Shown piece after piece: positions 33,914 to 45,347 of a DNA stretch of 64,000 bases. The notes below the pieces were generated by a model. That model made no database searches, had not been told where the DNA came from, and saw only the letters and a program-made list of their open reading frames with translations. Source of the stretch: Molanna angustata (lineage: Eukaryota; Arthropoda; Insecta; Trichoptera; Molannidae); assembly GCA_963576475.1 (NCBI GenBank), contig OY754969.1, positions 25,440,318 through 25,504,317 of the forward strand, read 5' to 3'. The position numbers and the translations under genes were made by a program. Position 1 is the first letter of the stretch. The number at the start of each line of letters is the position of its first letter.

Positions 33914-35169
33914 TATTACAACATATTCATCACGTTACTAAGAAATATCATTGTATTATTTTGTGACAAAACAGTTGAGTTACTCGTTTAGGCATTCAAA
34001 AACATGAATGAATCATATTATAAAGTTTTTATTATATCATATTTCTGTATCTTTTATACATAATGAAACAAAATACAAGTATTTAGACATTTTAGTTAAT
34101 TTTTATAATAATATTCAACACGACAAATTATTCGTTGCTATTTCATCAGCAAATCAAGCTGTTGATGGAATTTATTCTGCATTCATGTTTTTTCCTGGCA
34201 TATTTACGTAATCGGTATTATGTAAGTTACCAAGTGTGGCTCCATTGATAATATTACTTTACCAGAATAAATACTTAATTTTCAGCAAAATAATTCTAGA
34301 TATCTATATTTTGAAATACTTATTAATAATAAGTTACAGCATTGACAACATATTTGTTATCAATGCTGTAACTTGTGACTGAATTCATACTGGGGGAAAT
34401 TTGGTTGCATTTTTAATGTACCAAAGGCGCCTCCAGTCTATTATACCTTCATGATTTTAACTCTGTTTTTTAGTTGTGATATATCCGTCCAAACGCTAAA
34501 TAAATAATAATTTGTCAATACTTACTTAACGTGTCCGGGTAAATATTAGGCCTTTCCACTCCAATACAGCAATCGCTGCATCATTTGCGACAACCAATTC
34601 TTCTTCGCTACATCCCTGTACCATGTTTCGGTGAACAAGAAGATGCTTATCATCTTGGACCTCCCCGCAGTCAATATGTCAATATGAACAGGGTTCATTG
34701 TGAGGTATTCGAAACAAAAAATATTTTATTGAATGATGAAGATGAATCATTTTAATCTAAAACTACTACTAATGAAAACCAATTGAATAAATATTATTTA
34801 AAAATACTATTTATGGAAGATTTTCAAGTTTGAAACTGAAAATATGACTTTAGAAGGAAATGAAATTCAGGATATAGAATCTTATTGATATATGTTCTTT
34901 GATCATGTCTAACTTTCCAATCTACAAATAACAGAATGAACAATCGTACAATGGAGGATAATAAATAACATCATTACATCAGTAGTTTTAATCATCAGAC
35001 GATAAAACTGGTTTGTTGCGAATTGAATTTCAAAAACAACTTGAATCCGTCACGTGGGTGCGCAGATTGCAAATTTGTGTCTATGTATTGGCTTGTTTGG
35101 TATATGTGCAAACCGCCCCTTAAAACGGCGAAAAGGCTCAAAATGTTTGGTGGAATCTATAACCATATT
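33914..35169. other. No gene; one perfect hairpin
   Basis: AT-rich. Contains the hairpin at 34331-34375. A moderately complex stretch at 34540-34700 has no recognisable product. Confidence 0.35.
34331..34375. repeat. Perfect 15-bp-arm hairpin
   Basis: AAGTTACAGCATTGA is followed by a 15-bp loop and then TCAATGCTGTAACTT. It may be a remnant of a small foldback element. No terminator-type T-run suggests transcription use. Confidence 0.6.
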
Positions 35170-36225
35170 TCCAACTGTCGATTTGTTCAGGAGAACTTTG
35201 TTCTCTTAACATATCGACAATGTATCAAGCCAGAATACGCGAGAATTGTATGAAGAGGTCTACTTTTTTCACGGCTTTTCCAACTTTTAAGTCAAAAAAC
35301 ACCAACTTAGAGGCTTCGCAGCATATATGTTCCATACACGGATTTACTCAGAATTCGGAGTAGAACATTTCGTGTGTCTGTGTGTGTGTGTGTGTCTGTG
35401 TGTGTGTCTGTGTGTGTGTCTGTGTGTGTGTCTGTGTGTGTGTCTGTGTGTGTGTGTGTGTCCGTCCCCCCCTTATAACTTTTGATCCGCTCAATTTACA
35501 GAGCCTAAAATTTCAGAATATATAAACAGTTACAGGCCTACAAAACTTTTATACTCGGAATTTTGAATTTTTGTTTCAGTCAGGGGTTATCAACTTTTGA
35601 ATTTTTATTTTATTTTTCCATATATCTCAGAAACCATAAACGCTAGAACGCTGAAAATTGGTACAAACATAGACAAATACAAAATCTCAAATTAGTTTTT
35701 TCAAAAAAATTCCAGGGTTTCTCAAACATTTTTTATTAAGAAAAATATTTTTTTTATGATAAATTTATGAGTTGAACTGCCTATATTTCCAAAACTTTTA
35801 CAATTATTGAAAAAAGCCGAAACACCCCAACTAGATAATTTAATTTTCTATAAAAAATATTAACATTGTAGTAGAAGATCTCAATTTTTTTTAACAATTT
35901 TTTTAAAAATTGAATTTAGTGACGACATCGCTTCATACATTTTGTATGGCAGTCGCCTATGTAAGAAGAAGACTTAATAGTTTGATACTTCATCTCCAAA
36001 CATACATACATACCATCATGCTATTTTCATATTCTGGGTAGGAAAAAAGGACCTTCCTCCATACTATCCTATCTTGACATACATACCTACATATGTTGTA
36101 TAGAAAACAAAATATCTGACAATATTCAATAATTTGTATTTATGGGTTTATAGTTTGGTACATATTCTTCAACTATACATACTATCGCTATCGACAGTTG
36201 GATCTCATGTGTTACATGCAACTAG
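35170..36225 (+). mobile_element. Helitron-like HX element, copy 2 (reference copy)
   Basis: A complete non-coding unit of 1056 bp. It starts TCCAACTGTCGATTTG (5' TC) with a subterminal hairpin (GAGAAC TTT GTTCTC core enclosed by TGTCGAT/ATCGACA). A (GT)n/GTCT tract at 35373-35463 sits between GAACATTTCGTG and CCCCCCTTATAACTTTTG. The 3' end is TCGACAGTTGGATCTCATG, then TGTTACATGCAACTAG, then T. The 12-bp TCCAACTGTCGA and TCGACAGTTGGA are inverse. CTAG end, T 3' flank and no target duplication fit Helitrons. The inverted subterminal repeats and microsatellite resemble Helentron-derived DINE/HINE elements. Confidence 0.85.
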
Positions 36226-36359
36226 TAATATTGTACCTAATACCTTGTTTCTGTTAAAATTACCCGATTCAGAGGTAATTACTCAAAAACTATTAAATTT
36301 TCTTTTATTTTTAAATAACTATGTATTCTTATTTTCAATTCAATTAGCAATAAATAGCA
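36226..36359. other. Spacer between tail-to-tail HX copies
   Basis: 134 bp of AT-rich unique sequence (TACCTAATACCTTGTTTCTG and on) lying between the CTAG ends of two opposed HX elements. No feature. Confidence 0.5.
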
Positions 36360-37393
36360 CTAGTTGCATGTAACACATGAGATCCAACTGTCGATAGCGA
36401 TAGTATGTATAGTTGAAGAATATGTACCAAACTATAAACCCATAGATACAAATTATTGAATATTTTCAGATATTTTGTTTTCTATACAACATATGTAGGT
36501 ATGTATGTCAAGATAGGATAGTATGGAGGAAGATCCTTTTTCCTACCCAGAATATGCAAATAGCATGATGGTATGTATGTATGTTTGGAGATGAAGTATC
36601 AAACTATTAAGTCTTCTTACATATTGTGTATAGGCGACTGCCATACAAAATGTATGAAGCGATGTCGTCACTAAATTCAATTTTTAAAAAAATTGTTAAA
36701 AAAAAATTGAGATCTTCTGCTACAATGTCAATATTTTTTATAGAAAATTAAATTATCTAGTTGGGGTGTTTCGGCTTTTTTCGATAATTGTAAAAGTTTT
36801 GGAAATATAGGCAGTTAAACTCATAAATTTATCATAAAAAAAATATTTTTCTTAATAAAAAATGTTTGAGAAACCCTGGAATTTTTTTGAAAAAACTAAT
36901 TTGAGATTTTGTATTTGTCTATGTTTAAACCAATTTTCAGCGTTCTACCGTTTATAGTTTCTGAGATATATGGAAAAATAAAATAAAAATTCAAAAGTTG
37001 ATAACCCCTGACTGAAACAAAAATTCAAAATTCCGAGTATAAAAGTTTTGTAGGGCTGTAACTATTTATATATTCTGAAATTTTAGGCTCTGTAAATTGA
37101 GCGGATCAAAAGTTATAAGGGGGGGGGGGACACACAGACACACAGACACACACACAGACACACACACAGACACACACACACACAGACACACGAAATGTTC
37201 TACTCCGAATTCTGAGTAAATCCGTGTATGGAACATATATGCTGCGAAGCCTCTAAGTTGGTGTTTTTTGACTTCAAAGTTGGAAAATCCATGAAAAAAG
37301 TAGACCTCTCCATACAATTCTCGCGTATTCTGGCTTGATACATTGTCGATATGTTAAGAGAACAAAGTTCTCCTGAACAAATCGACAGTTGGA
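36360..37393 (-). mobile_element. HX element, copy 3
   Basis: A full copy in minus orientation. The 3' CTAG is at 36360-36363 and the 5' TCC at 37391-37393. The microsatellite slot is at about 37121-37192, preceded by a G-run. The 5' base is directly joined to the CTAG of copy 4, so the two form a head-to-tail pair without spacer. Confidence 0.85.
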
Positions 37394-38382
37394 CTAGTTG
37401 CATGTAACACATGAGATCCAACTGTCGATAGCGATAGTATGTATAGTTGAAGAATAAGTACCAAACTATAATACCATAAACACAAATTATTTGATATTTT
37501 AAGATATTTGATTTTCTATACAACACTTGTACCTATGTATGTATGTCAAGATCGGATAGTATGGAGGTCAGTCCTTTGATCCTACGCAGAATATGAAAAC
37601 AGCATGACGGTATGTATGTATGTTTGGAGATTAGTATCAAATAATTAAGTTTTCTTAGATATTGTGTGTAGGCGATTGCCATACAAATTGTATGAAGAAA
37701 TGTCGTCGCTAAATTCAATTTTTATAAAAATTGTTCAAAAAACTTTGAGATGTGCTAATACATCTTTTATATATTTTATAGAAAATTAAATTATCTAGTT
37801 GGGGTGTTTCGGCTTTTATCGATATTTTTAAAATATTTGGAAATATAGGCAGTTAAACTCATAAATTTATCATAAAAAAATATTTTTCTTAATAAAAAAC
37901 CTGGAATTTTTTTGAAAAAACTGATTTGAGATTTTGTATTTTTCTGTGTTTATACCAATTTTCAGCGTTCTAGCTTTTATGGTTTCTGAGATATATGGAA
38001 AAATAAAGTAAAAATTCAAAAGTTGATTACCCCTGACTGAAACAAAAATTCAAAATTCTGAGTATAAAAGTTTTGTAGGCCTATAACTGTTTATATATTC
38101 TGAAATTTTGGGCTCTGTAAATTGAGCGGATCAAAAGTTATAAGGGGGGGACGGACACACACACAGACACACAGACACACGAAATGTTCTACTCCGAATT
38201 CTGAGTAAATCCGTGTATGGAACATGTATGCTGCGAAGCCTCTAAGTTGGTGTTTTTTGACTTCAAAGTTGGAAATGCCGTGAAAAAAGTAGACCTCTCC
38301 ATACAATTCTCGCGTATTCTGGCTTGATACATTGTCGATATGTTAAGAGAACAAAGTTCTCCTGAACAAATCGACAGTTGGA
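37394..38382 (-). mobile_element. HX element, copy 4
   Basis: A full-length minus copy of 989 bp, shorter because of a brief GT slot (38152-38180) and a 12-bp loss in the conserved interior (before CCTGGAATTTTTTTG). Its 3' end abuts copy 3. Beyond its 5' end lies a 5'-terminal scrap of subfamily B. Confidence 0.8.
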
Positions 38383-38435
38383 TAATGTCGATTCATTAAG
38401 AGAATTGAATTCTCATGAACGAATCGACAGTTGGA
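38383..38435 (-). mobile_element. Orphan HX 5' terminus, subfamily B
   Basis: On the minus strand this is TCCAACTGTCGATTCG, then the GAGAATTCAATTCTC hairpin and GAATCGACATTA, matching the 5' end of copies 1 and 12, then stops where copy 4's subfamily A terminus begins. A 52-bp terminal fragment fused upstream of a complete element is unusual. Confidence 0.75.
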
Positions 38436-38442
38436 TTATTCA

Positions 38443-39491
38443 CTAGTTGCATGTAACACATGAGATCCAACTGTCGATAGCGATAGTATGTATAGTTGAA
38501 GAATATGTACCAAACTATAAACCCATAAATACAAATTATTGAATATTTTCAGATATTTTGTTTTCTATACAACATATGTAGGTATGTATGTCAAGATAGG
38601 ATAGTATGGAGGAAGTTCCTTTTTTCCTACTCAGAAAATGAAAATAGCATGATGGTTCTGTATGTTTGTTTGGATATTAAAATCCTATCAAACTATTAAG
38701 TCTTCTTACATATTGTGTATAGGCGACTGCCATATAAATTGTATGAAGCGATGTCGTCACTAAATTCTATTTTTATAAAAATTGTTAAAAAAAATTTGGG
38801 ATGTACAAATACAATGTTTGTATTTTTTATAGAAAATTAAATTATCTAGTTGGGGTGTTTCGGCTTTTTTCGATATTTTTAAAAAGTTTTGGAAATATAG
38901 GCAGTTAAACTCATAAATTTATCATAAAAAAAATATTTTTCTTAATAAAAAATGTTTGAGAAACCCTGGAATTTTTTTGAATAAAGTAATTTGAGATTTT
39001 GTATTTGTCTATATTTGTACCAATTTTCAGCGTTCTAGCTTTTATGGTTTCTGAGATATATGAAAAAATAAAGTAAAAATTCAAAAGTTGATAACCCCTG
39101 ACTAAAACAAAAATTCGAAATTCTGAGTAAAAAAGTTTTGTAGGCCTATAACTGTGTATATATTCTGAAATTTTGGGCTCTGTAAATTGAGCGGATCAAA
39201 AGTTATAAGGGGGGGACGGACACACAGACACACAGACACACACACAGACACACAGACACACACACAGACACACACACACACAGACACACGAAATGTTCTA
39301 CTCCGAATTCTGAGTAAATCCGTGTATGGAACATATATGCTGCGAAGCCTCTAAGTTGGTGTTTTTTGACTTCAAAGTTGGAAAAGCCGTGAAAAAAGTA
39401 GACCTCTCCATACAATTCTCGCGTATTCTGGCTTGATACATTGTCGATATGTTAAGAGAACAAAGTTCTCCTGAACAAATCGACAGTTGGA
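38443..39491 (-). mobile_element. HX element, copy 5
   Basis: A complete minus copy of 1049 bp. CTAG at 38443-38446, 5' TCC at 39489-39491, GT slot at about 39216-39290. It is head-to-head with copy 6 across a 19-bp AT-rich spacer (39492-39510), with A before its 5' T and T after its CTAG. Confidence 0.85.
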
Positions 39492-39510
39492 TAAAATTTA
39501 ATAACAGTGA

Positions 39511-39740
39511 TCCAACTGTCGATTTGTTCAGGAGAACTTTGTTCTCTTAACATATCGACAATGTTTCAAGCCAGGATATGCGAGAATTGTATGCAGAGGT
39601 CTACTTTTTTCACGGCTTTTCCAACTTTGAAGTCAAAAAACACCAACTTTGAGGCTTCGCAGCATATATGTTCCATACACGGATTTACTCGGAATTCGGA
39701 GTAGAACATTTCGTGTCTGTGTGTGTCTGTGTGTGTGTGT

Positions 39741-39772
<32 letters not shown>

Positions 39773-40423
39773 CTGTGTGTGTGTGTGTGTCTGTGTGTGT
39801 GTGTGTGTCCCCCCTTATAACTTTTGATCCGCTCAATTTACAGAGCCTTAAATTTCAGAATATATAAACAGTTACAGGCCTACAAAACTTTTATACTCGG
39901 AATTTTGAATTTTTGTTTCAGTCAGGGGTTATCAACTTTTTAATTTTTATTTTATTTTTCCATATATCTCAGAAACCATAAAAGCTAGAACGCTGAAAAT
40001 TGGTACAAACATAGAGAAATACAAAATCTCAAATTTGTATTTTTCAAAAAAATTCCAGGGTTTCTCAAATATTTTTTATTAAGAAAAGTATTTTTTTTAT
40101 GATAAATTTATGAGTTTAACTGCCTATTTTTCCAAAACTTTTACAATTATCGAAAAAAGCCGAAACACCCCAACTAGATAATTTAATTTTCTATAAAAAA
40201 TATTTGCATTGTAGTAGAAGATCTCAATTTTTTTTAACAATTTTTTTAAAAATTGAATTTAGTGACGACATTGCTTCATACATTTTGTATGGCAGTCGCC
40301 TATACACAATATGTAAGAAGACTTAATAGTTTGATACTTCATCTCCAAACATACATACATACCATCATGCTATTTTCATATTCTGGGTAGGAAAAAAGGA
40401 CCTTCCTCCATACTATCATATCT
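39511..40423 (+). mobile_element. HX element, copy 6, 3' truncated
   Basis: Intact 5' hairpin, GT slot (39715-39808) and body. It stops at CCATACTATCATATCT, where the next element starts with TCCAAC. The terminal ~160 bp with CTAG are missing. The breakpoint is the same as in copy 7. Confidence 0.8.
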
Positions 40424-41280
40424 TCCAACTGTCGATTTGTTCAGGAGACTTTGTTCTCTTAACATATCGACAATGTATCAAGCCAGAATACGCGAGAATT
40501 GTATGAAGAGGTCTACTTTTTTCACGGCTTTTCCAACTTTTAAGTCAAAAAACACCAACTTAGAGGCTTCGCAGCATATATGTTCCATACACGGATTTAC
40601 TCAGAATTCGGAGTAGAACATTTCGTGTGTCTGTGTGTGTATGTCTGTGTGTGTGTGTGTGTCCGTCCCCCCCTTATAACTTTTGATCCGCTCAATTTAC
40701 TGAGCTTAAAATTTCAGAATATATAAACAGTTACAGGCCTACAAAACTTTTATACTCGGAATTTTGAATTTTTGTTTCAGTCAGGGGTTATCAACTTTTT
40801 AATTTTTATTTTATTTTTCCATATATCTCAGAAACCATAAAAGCTAGAACGCTGAAAATTGGTATAAACATAGAGAAATACAAAATCTCAAATTAGTTTT
40901 TTCAAAAAAATTCCAGGGTTTCTCAAATATTTTTTATAAAGAAAAGTATTTTTTTATGATAAATTTATGAGTTTAACTGCCTATTTTTCCAAAACTTTTA
41001 CAATTATCGAAAAAAGCCGAAACACCCCAACTAGATAATTTAATTTTCTATAAAAAATATTAGCATTGTAGTAGAAGATCTCAATTTTTTTTAACAATTT
41101 TTTTAAAAATTGAATTTAGTGACGACATTGCTTCATACATTTTGTATGGCAGTCGCCTATACACAATATGTAAGAAGACTTAATAGTTTGATACTTCATC
41201 TCCAAACATACATACATACCATCATGCTATTTTCATATTCTGGGTAGGAAAAAAGGACCTTCCTCCATACTATCCTATCT
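40424..41280 (+). mobile_element. HX element, copy 7, 3' truncated
   Basis: The shortest plus copy (857 bp) with a brief GT slot at 40627-40668. It ends CCATACTATCCTATCT and is joined to copy 8 at the same internal point as copy 6. Copies 6 to 8 therefore form a tandem array with a repeated identical junction. Confidence 0.8.
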
Positions 41281-41502
41281 TCCAACTGTCGATTTGTTCA
41301 GGAGAACTTTGTTCTCTTAACATATCGACAATGTATCAAGCCAGAATACGCGAGAATTGTATGGAGAGGTCTACTTTTTTCACGGCTTTTCCAACTTTGA
41401 AGTCAAAAAACACCAACATAGAGGCTTCGCAGCATATATGTTCCATACACGGATTTACTCAGAATTCGGAGTAGAACATTTCGTGTGTCTGTGTGTGTGT
41501 GT

Positions 41503-41554
<52 letters not shown>

Positions 41555-42360
41555 CTGTGTGTGTGTGTGTGTGTGTCCGTCCGTCCCCCCCTTATAACTT
41601 TTGATCCGCTCAATTTACAGAGCCTTAAATTTCAGAATATATAAACAGTTACAGGCCTACAAAACTTTTATACTCGGAATTTTGAATTTTTGTTTCAGTC
41701 AGGGGTTATCAACTTTTGAATTTTTATTTTATTTTTCCCTTTATCTCAGAAACCATAGAAGCTAGAACGCTGAAAATTGGTATAAACATAGACAAATACA
41801 AAATCTCAAATTAGTTTTTTCAAAAAAATTCCAGGGTTTCTCAAACATTTTTTATTAAGAAAAGTATTTTTTTTATGATAAATTTATGAGTTTAACTGCC
41901 TATATTTCCATTTTTTTTTTAAATATCGAAAAAAGCCGAAACACCCCAACTAGATAATTTAATTTTATATAAAAAATATTAACATTGTAGCAGTACATCT
42001 CAAATTTTTTTTAACAATTTTTATAAAAATTGAATTTAGTGACGACATCGCTTCATACAATTTGTATGGTAGTCACCTATACACAATATCAAAGAAGACT
42101 TAATAGTTTGATACTTCATCTCTAAACATACAATATACATATACCATCATGCTGTTTTCATATTCCGGGTAGGAAAAAAAGACTGACCTCCATACTATCC
42201 TATCTTGACTACCTAGGTACATGTGTTGTATAGAAAACTAAATATCATAAAATAATAAATAAAATAATAAATAATTTGTATTTATGGGTTTGGTACTTAT
42301 TCTTCAACTATACATACTATCGCTGTCGACAGTTGGATCTCATGTGTTACATGCAACTAG
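41281..42360 (+). mobile_element. HX element, copy 8
   Basis: A complete 1080-bp plus copy. GT slot 41486-41580, ending GTCCGTCCGTCC. The 3' subterminal region reads GCTGTCGACAGTTGG, making a perfect CTGTCGACAG palindrome, unlike GCTATCGACAG in most copies. Ends CTAG at 42360 followed by T. Confidence 0.85.
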
Positions 42361-42511
42361 TGATATACATACCTACATATGTTGTATAGAAAACAAAATA
42401 TCTGACAATATTCAATAATTTGTATTTATGGGTTTATAGTTTGGTACATATTCTTCAACTATACATACTATCGCTATCGACAGTTGGATCTCATGTGTTA
42501 CATGCAACTAG
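42361..42511 (+). mobile_element. HX 3'-terminal fragment
   Basis: Carries only the last ~145 bp of HX, from ATACATACCTACATATGTTG to CTAG. This roughly equals the part missing from copies 6 and 7. Its CTAG at 42508-42511 is fused directly to the 5' TC of copy 9. Confidence 0.8.
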
Positions 42512-43572
42512 TCCAACTGTCGATTTGTTCAGGAGAACTTTGTTCTCTAAACATATCGACAATGTATCAAGCCAGAATACGCGAGAATTGTATGGAGAGG
42601 TCTACTTTTTTCACGGCTTTTCCAACTTTGAAGTCAAAAAACACCAACTTAGAGGCTTCGCAGCATATATGTTCCATACACGGATTTACTCAGAATTCGG
42701 AGTAGAACATTTCGTGTGTCTGTGTGTGTGTCTGTGTGTGTGTGTGTCTGTGTGTGTGTGTGTGTGTGTGTGTCTGTGTGTGTGTGTGTGTGTCTGTGTG
42801 TGTCCGTCCGTCCCCTATAACTTTTGATCCGCTCAATTTACAGAGCTTAAAATTTCAGAATATATAAACAATTACAGGCCTACAAAACATTTATACTCGG
42901 AATTTTGAATTTTTGTTTCAGTCAGGGGTTATCAACTTTTGAATTTTTATTTTATTTTTCCCTATATCTCAGAAACCATAAAAGCTAGAACGCTGCAAAT
43001 TGGTATAAACATAGACAAATACAAAATCTCAAATTATTTTTTTTCAAAAAAATTCCAGGGTTTCTCAAACATTTTTTATTAAGAAAAGTATTTTTTTTAT
43101 GATAAATTTATGAGTTTATCTGCCTATATTTCCATTTTTTTTTTAAATATCGAAAAAAGCCGAAACACCCCAACTAGATAATTTAATTTTATATAAAAAA
43201 TATTAACATTGTAGCAGTACATCTCAAATTTTTTTTAACAATTTTAATAAAAATTGAATTTAGTGACGACATCGCTTCATACAATTTGTATGGTAGTCAC
43301 CTATACACAATATCAAAGAAGACTTAATAGTTTGATACTTCATCTCTAAACATACAATATACATATACCATCATGCTGTTTTCATATTCCGGGTAGGAAA
43401 AAAAGACTGACCTCCATACTATCCTATCTTGACTACCTAGGTACATGTGTTGTATAGAAAACTAAATATCATAAAATAATAAATAATTTGTATTTATGGG
43501 TTTGGTACTTATTCTTCAACTATACATACCATCGCTGTTGACAGTTGGATCTCATGTGTTACATGCAACTAG
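42512..43572 (+). mobile_element. HX element, copy 9
   Basis: A complete plus copy of 1061 bp with GT slot 42717-42810. The body shares rare variants with copy 8 (TTTGGTACTTATTC, CTACCTAGGTACATG). The 3' end is followed by a duplicated terminal segment. Confidence 0.85.
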
Positions 43573-43692
43573 TATAGAAAACTAAATATCATAAAATAAT
43601 AAATAATTTGTATTTATGGGTTTGGTACTTATTCTTCAACTATACATACTATCGCTGTCGACAGTTGGATCTCATGTGTTACATGCAACTAG
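43573..43692 (+). mobile_element. Duplicated HX 3' terminus (120 bp)
   Basis: Repeats the last 120 bp of copy 9 almost exactly, from TATAGAAAACTAAATATC to a second CTAG at 43689-43692. One difference is TGTTGACAG in copy 9 versus TGTCGACAG here. It gives two consecutive functional-looking 3' ends. Confidence 0.8.
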
Positions 43693-43703
43693 TAAATAAA
43701 TTA

Positions 43704-44707
43704 CTAGTTGCATGTAACACATGAGATCCAACTGTCGACAGCGATAGTATGTATAGTTGAAGAATAAGTACCAAACCCATAAATACAATTATTTATTATT
43801 TTATGATATTTAGTTTTCTATACAACACATGTACCTAGGTAGTCAAGATAGGATAGTATGGAGGTCAGTCTTTTTTTCCTACCCGGAATATGAAAACAGC
43901 ATGATGGTATATGTATATTGTATGTTTAGAGATGAAGTATCAAACTATTAAGTCTTCTTTGATATTGTGTATAGGTGACTACCATACAAATTGTATGAAG
44001 CGATGTCGTCACTAAATTCAATTTTTATAAAAATTGTTAAAAAAAAATTGAGATGTACTGCTACAATGTTAATATTTTTTATATAAAATTAAATTATCTA
44101 GTTGGGGTGTTTCGGCTTTTTTCGATATTTAAAAAAAAAATGGAAATATAGGCAGTTAAACTCATAAATTTATCATAAAAAAAATACTTTTCTTAATAAA
44201 AAATGTTTGAGAAACTCTAGAATTTTTTTGAAAAAACTCATTTGAGATTTTGTATTTGTCTATGTTTATACCAATTTTCAGCGTTCTAGCTTTTATGGTT
44301 TTTGAGATATAGGGAAAAATAAAATAAAAATTCAAAAGTTGATAACCCCTGACTGAAACAAAAATTCAAAGTTCCGAGTATAAAAGTTTTGTAGGCCTGT
44401 AACTGTTTATATATTCTGAAATTTTAGGCTCTGTAAATTGAGCGGATCAAAAGTTATAAGGGGGGACGGACACACACACAGACACACACACACACACAGA
44501 CACACGAAATGTTCTACTCCGAATTCTGAGTAAATCCGTGTATGGAACATATATGCTGCGAAGCCTCTAAGTTGGTGTTTTTTGACTTCAAAAGGGGAAA
44601 AGCCGTGAAAAAAGTAGACCTCTCCATACAATTCTCGCGTATTCTGGCTTGATACATTGTCGATATGTTAAGAGAACAAAGTTCTCCTGAACAAATCGAC
44701 AGTTGGA
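43704..44707 (-). mobile_element. HX element, copy 10
   Basis: A complete minus copy of 1004 bp. Tail-to-tail with the duplicated terminus across 11 bp. It carries the CTGTCGACAG variant like copies 8 and 9. GT slot 44470-44508. 5' end TCC at 44705-44707, preceded on its own strand by A. Confidence 0.85.
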
Positions 44708-45347
44708 TTAGGTTTGTAGGTAGAAATAGGTACTTCGCAGCATATATGTTCCATACACGGATTTACTCAGAATTCGGAGTAGAACATTTCGTGTGTCTGT
44801 GTGTGTGTCTGTGTGTGTGTCTGTGTGTGTGTCTGTGTGTGTGTGTCCGTCCCCCCCTTATAACTTTTGATCCACTCAATTTACAGAGCCCAAAATTTCA
44901 GAATATATAAAAAGTTACAGGCCTACAAAACTTTCATACTCAGTATTTTGAATTTTTGTTTCAGTCAGGGGTTATCATTTTTTTAATTTTTATTTTATTT
45001 TTCCATATATCTCAGAAACCATAAAAGCTAGAACGCTGAAAATTGGTACGAACATAGAAAAATAAAAAATCTCAAATTAGTTTTTTCAAAAAAATTCCAG
45101 GGTTTCTCAAATATTTTTTATAAAGAAAAGTATTTTTTTATGATAAATTTATGAGTTTAACTGCCTATTTTTCCAAAACTTATACAATTATCGAAAAAAG
45201 CCGAAACACCCCAACTAGATAATTTAATTTTCTATAAAAAATATCAAGATTGTAGTAGAAGATCTCAATTTTTTTTAACAATTTTTTTAAAAATTGAATT
45301 AAGTGACGACATCGCTTCATACATTTTGTATGGCAGTCGCCTATACA

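Noticed and set aside
42420..42827. 135-residue ORF MYLWVYSLVHILQLY
   Set aside because: It is a chance fusion across an HX 3' fragment and the 5' part of the next HX copy.
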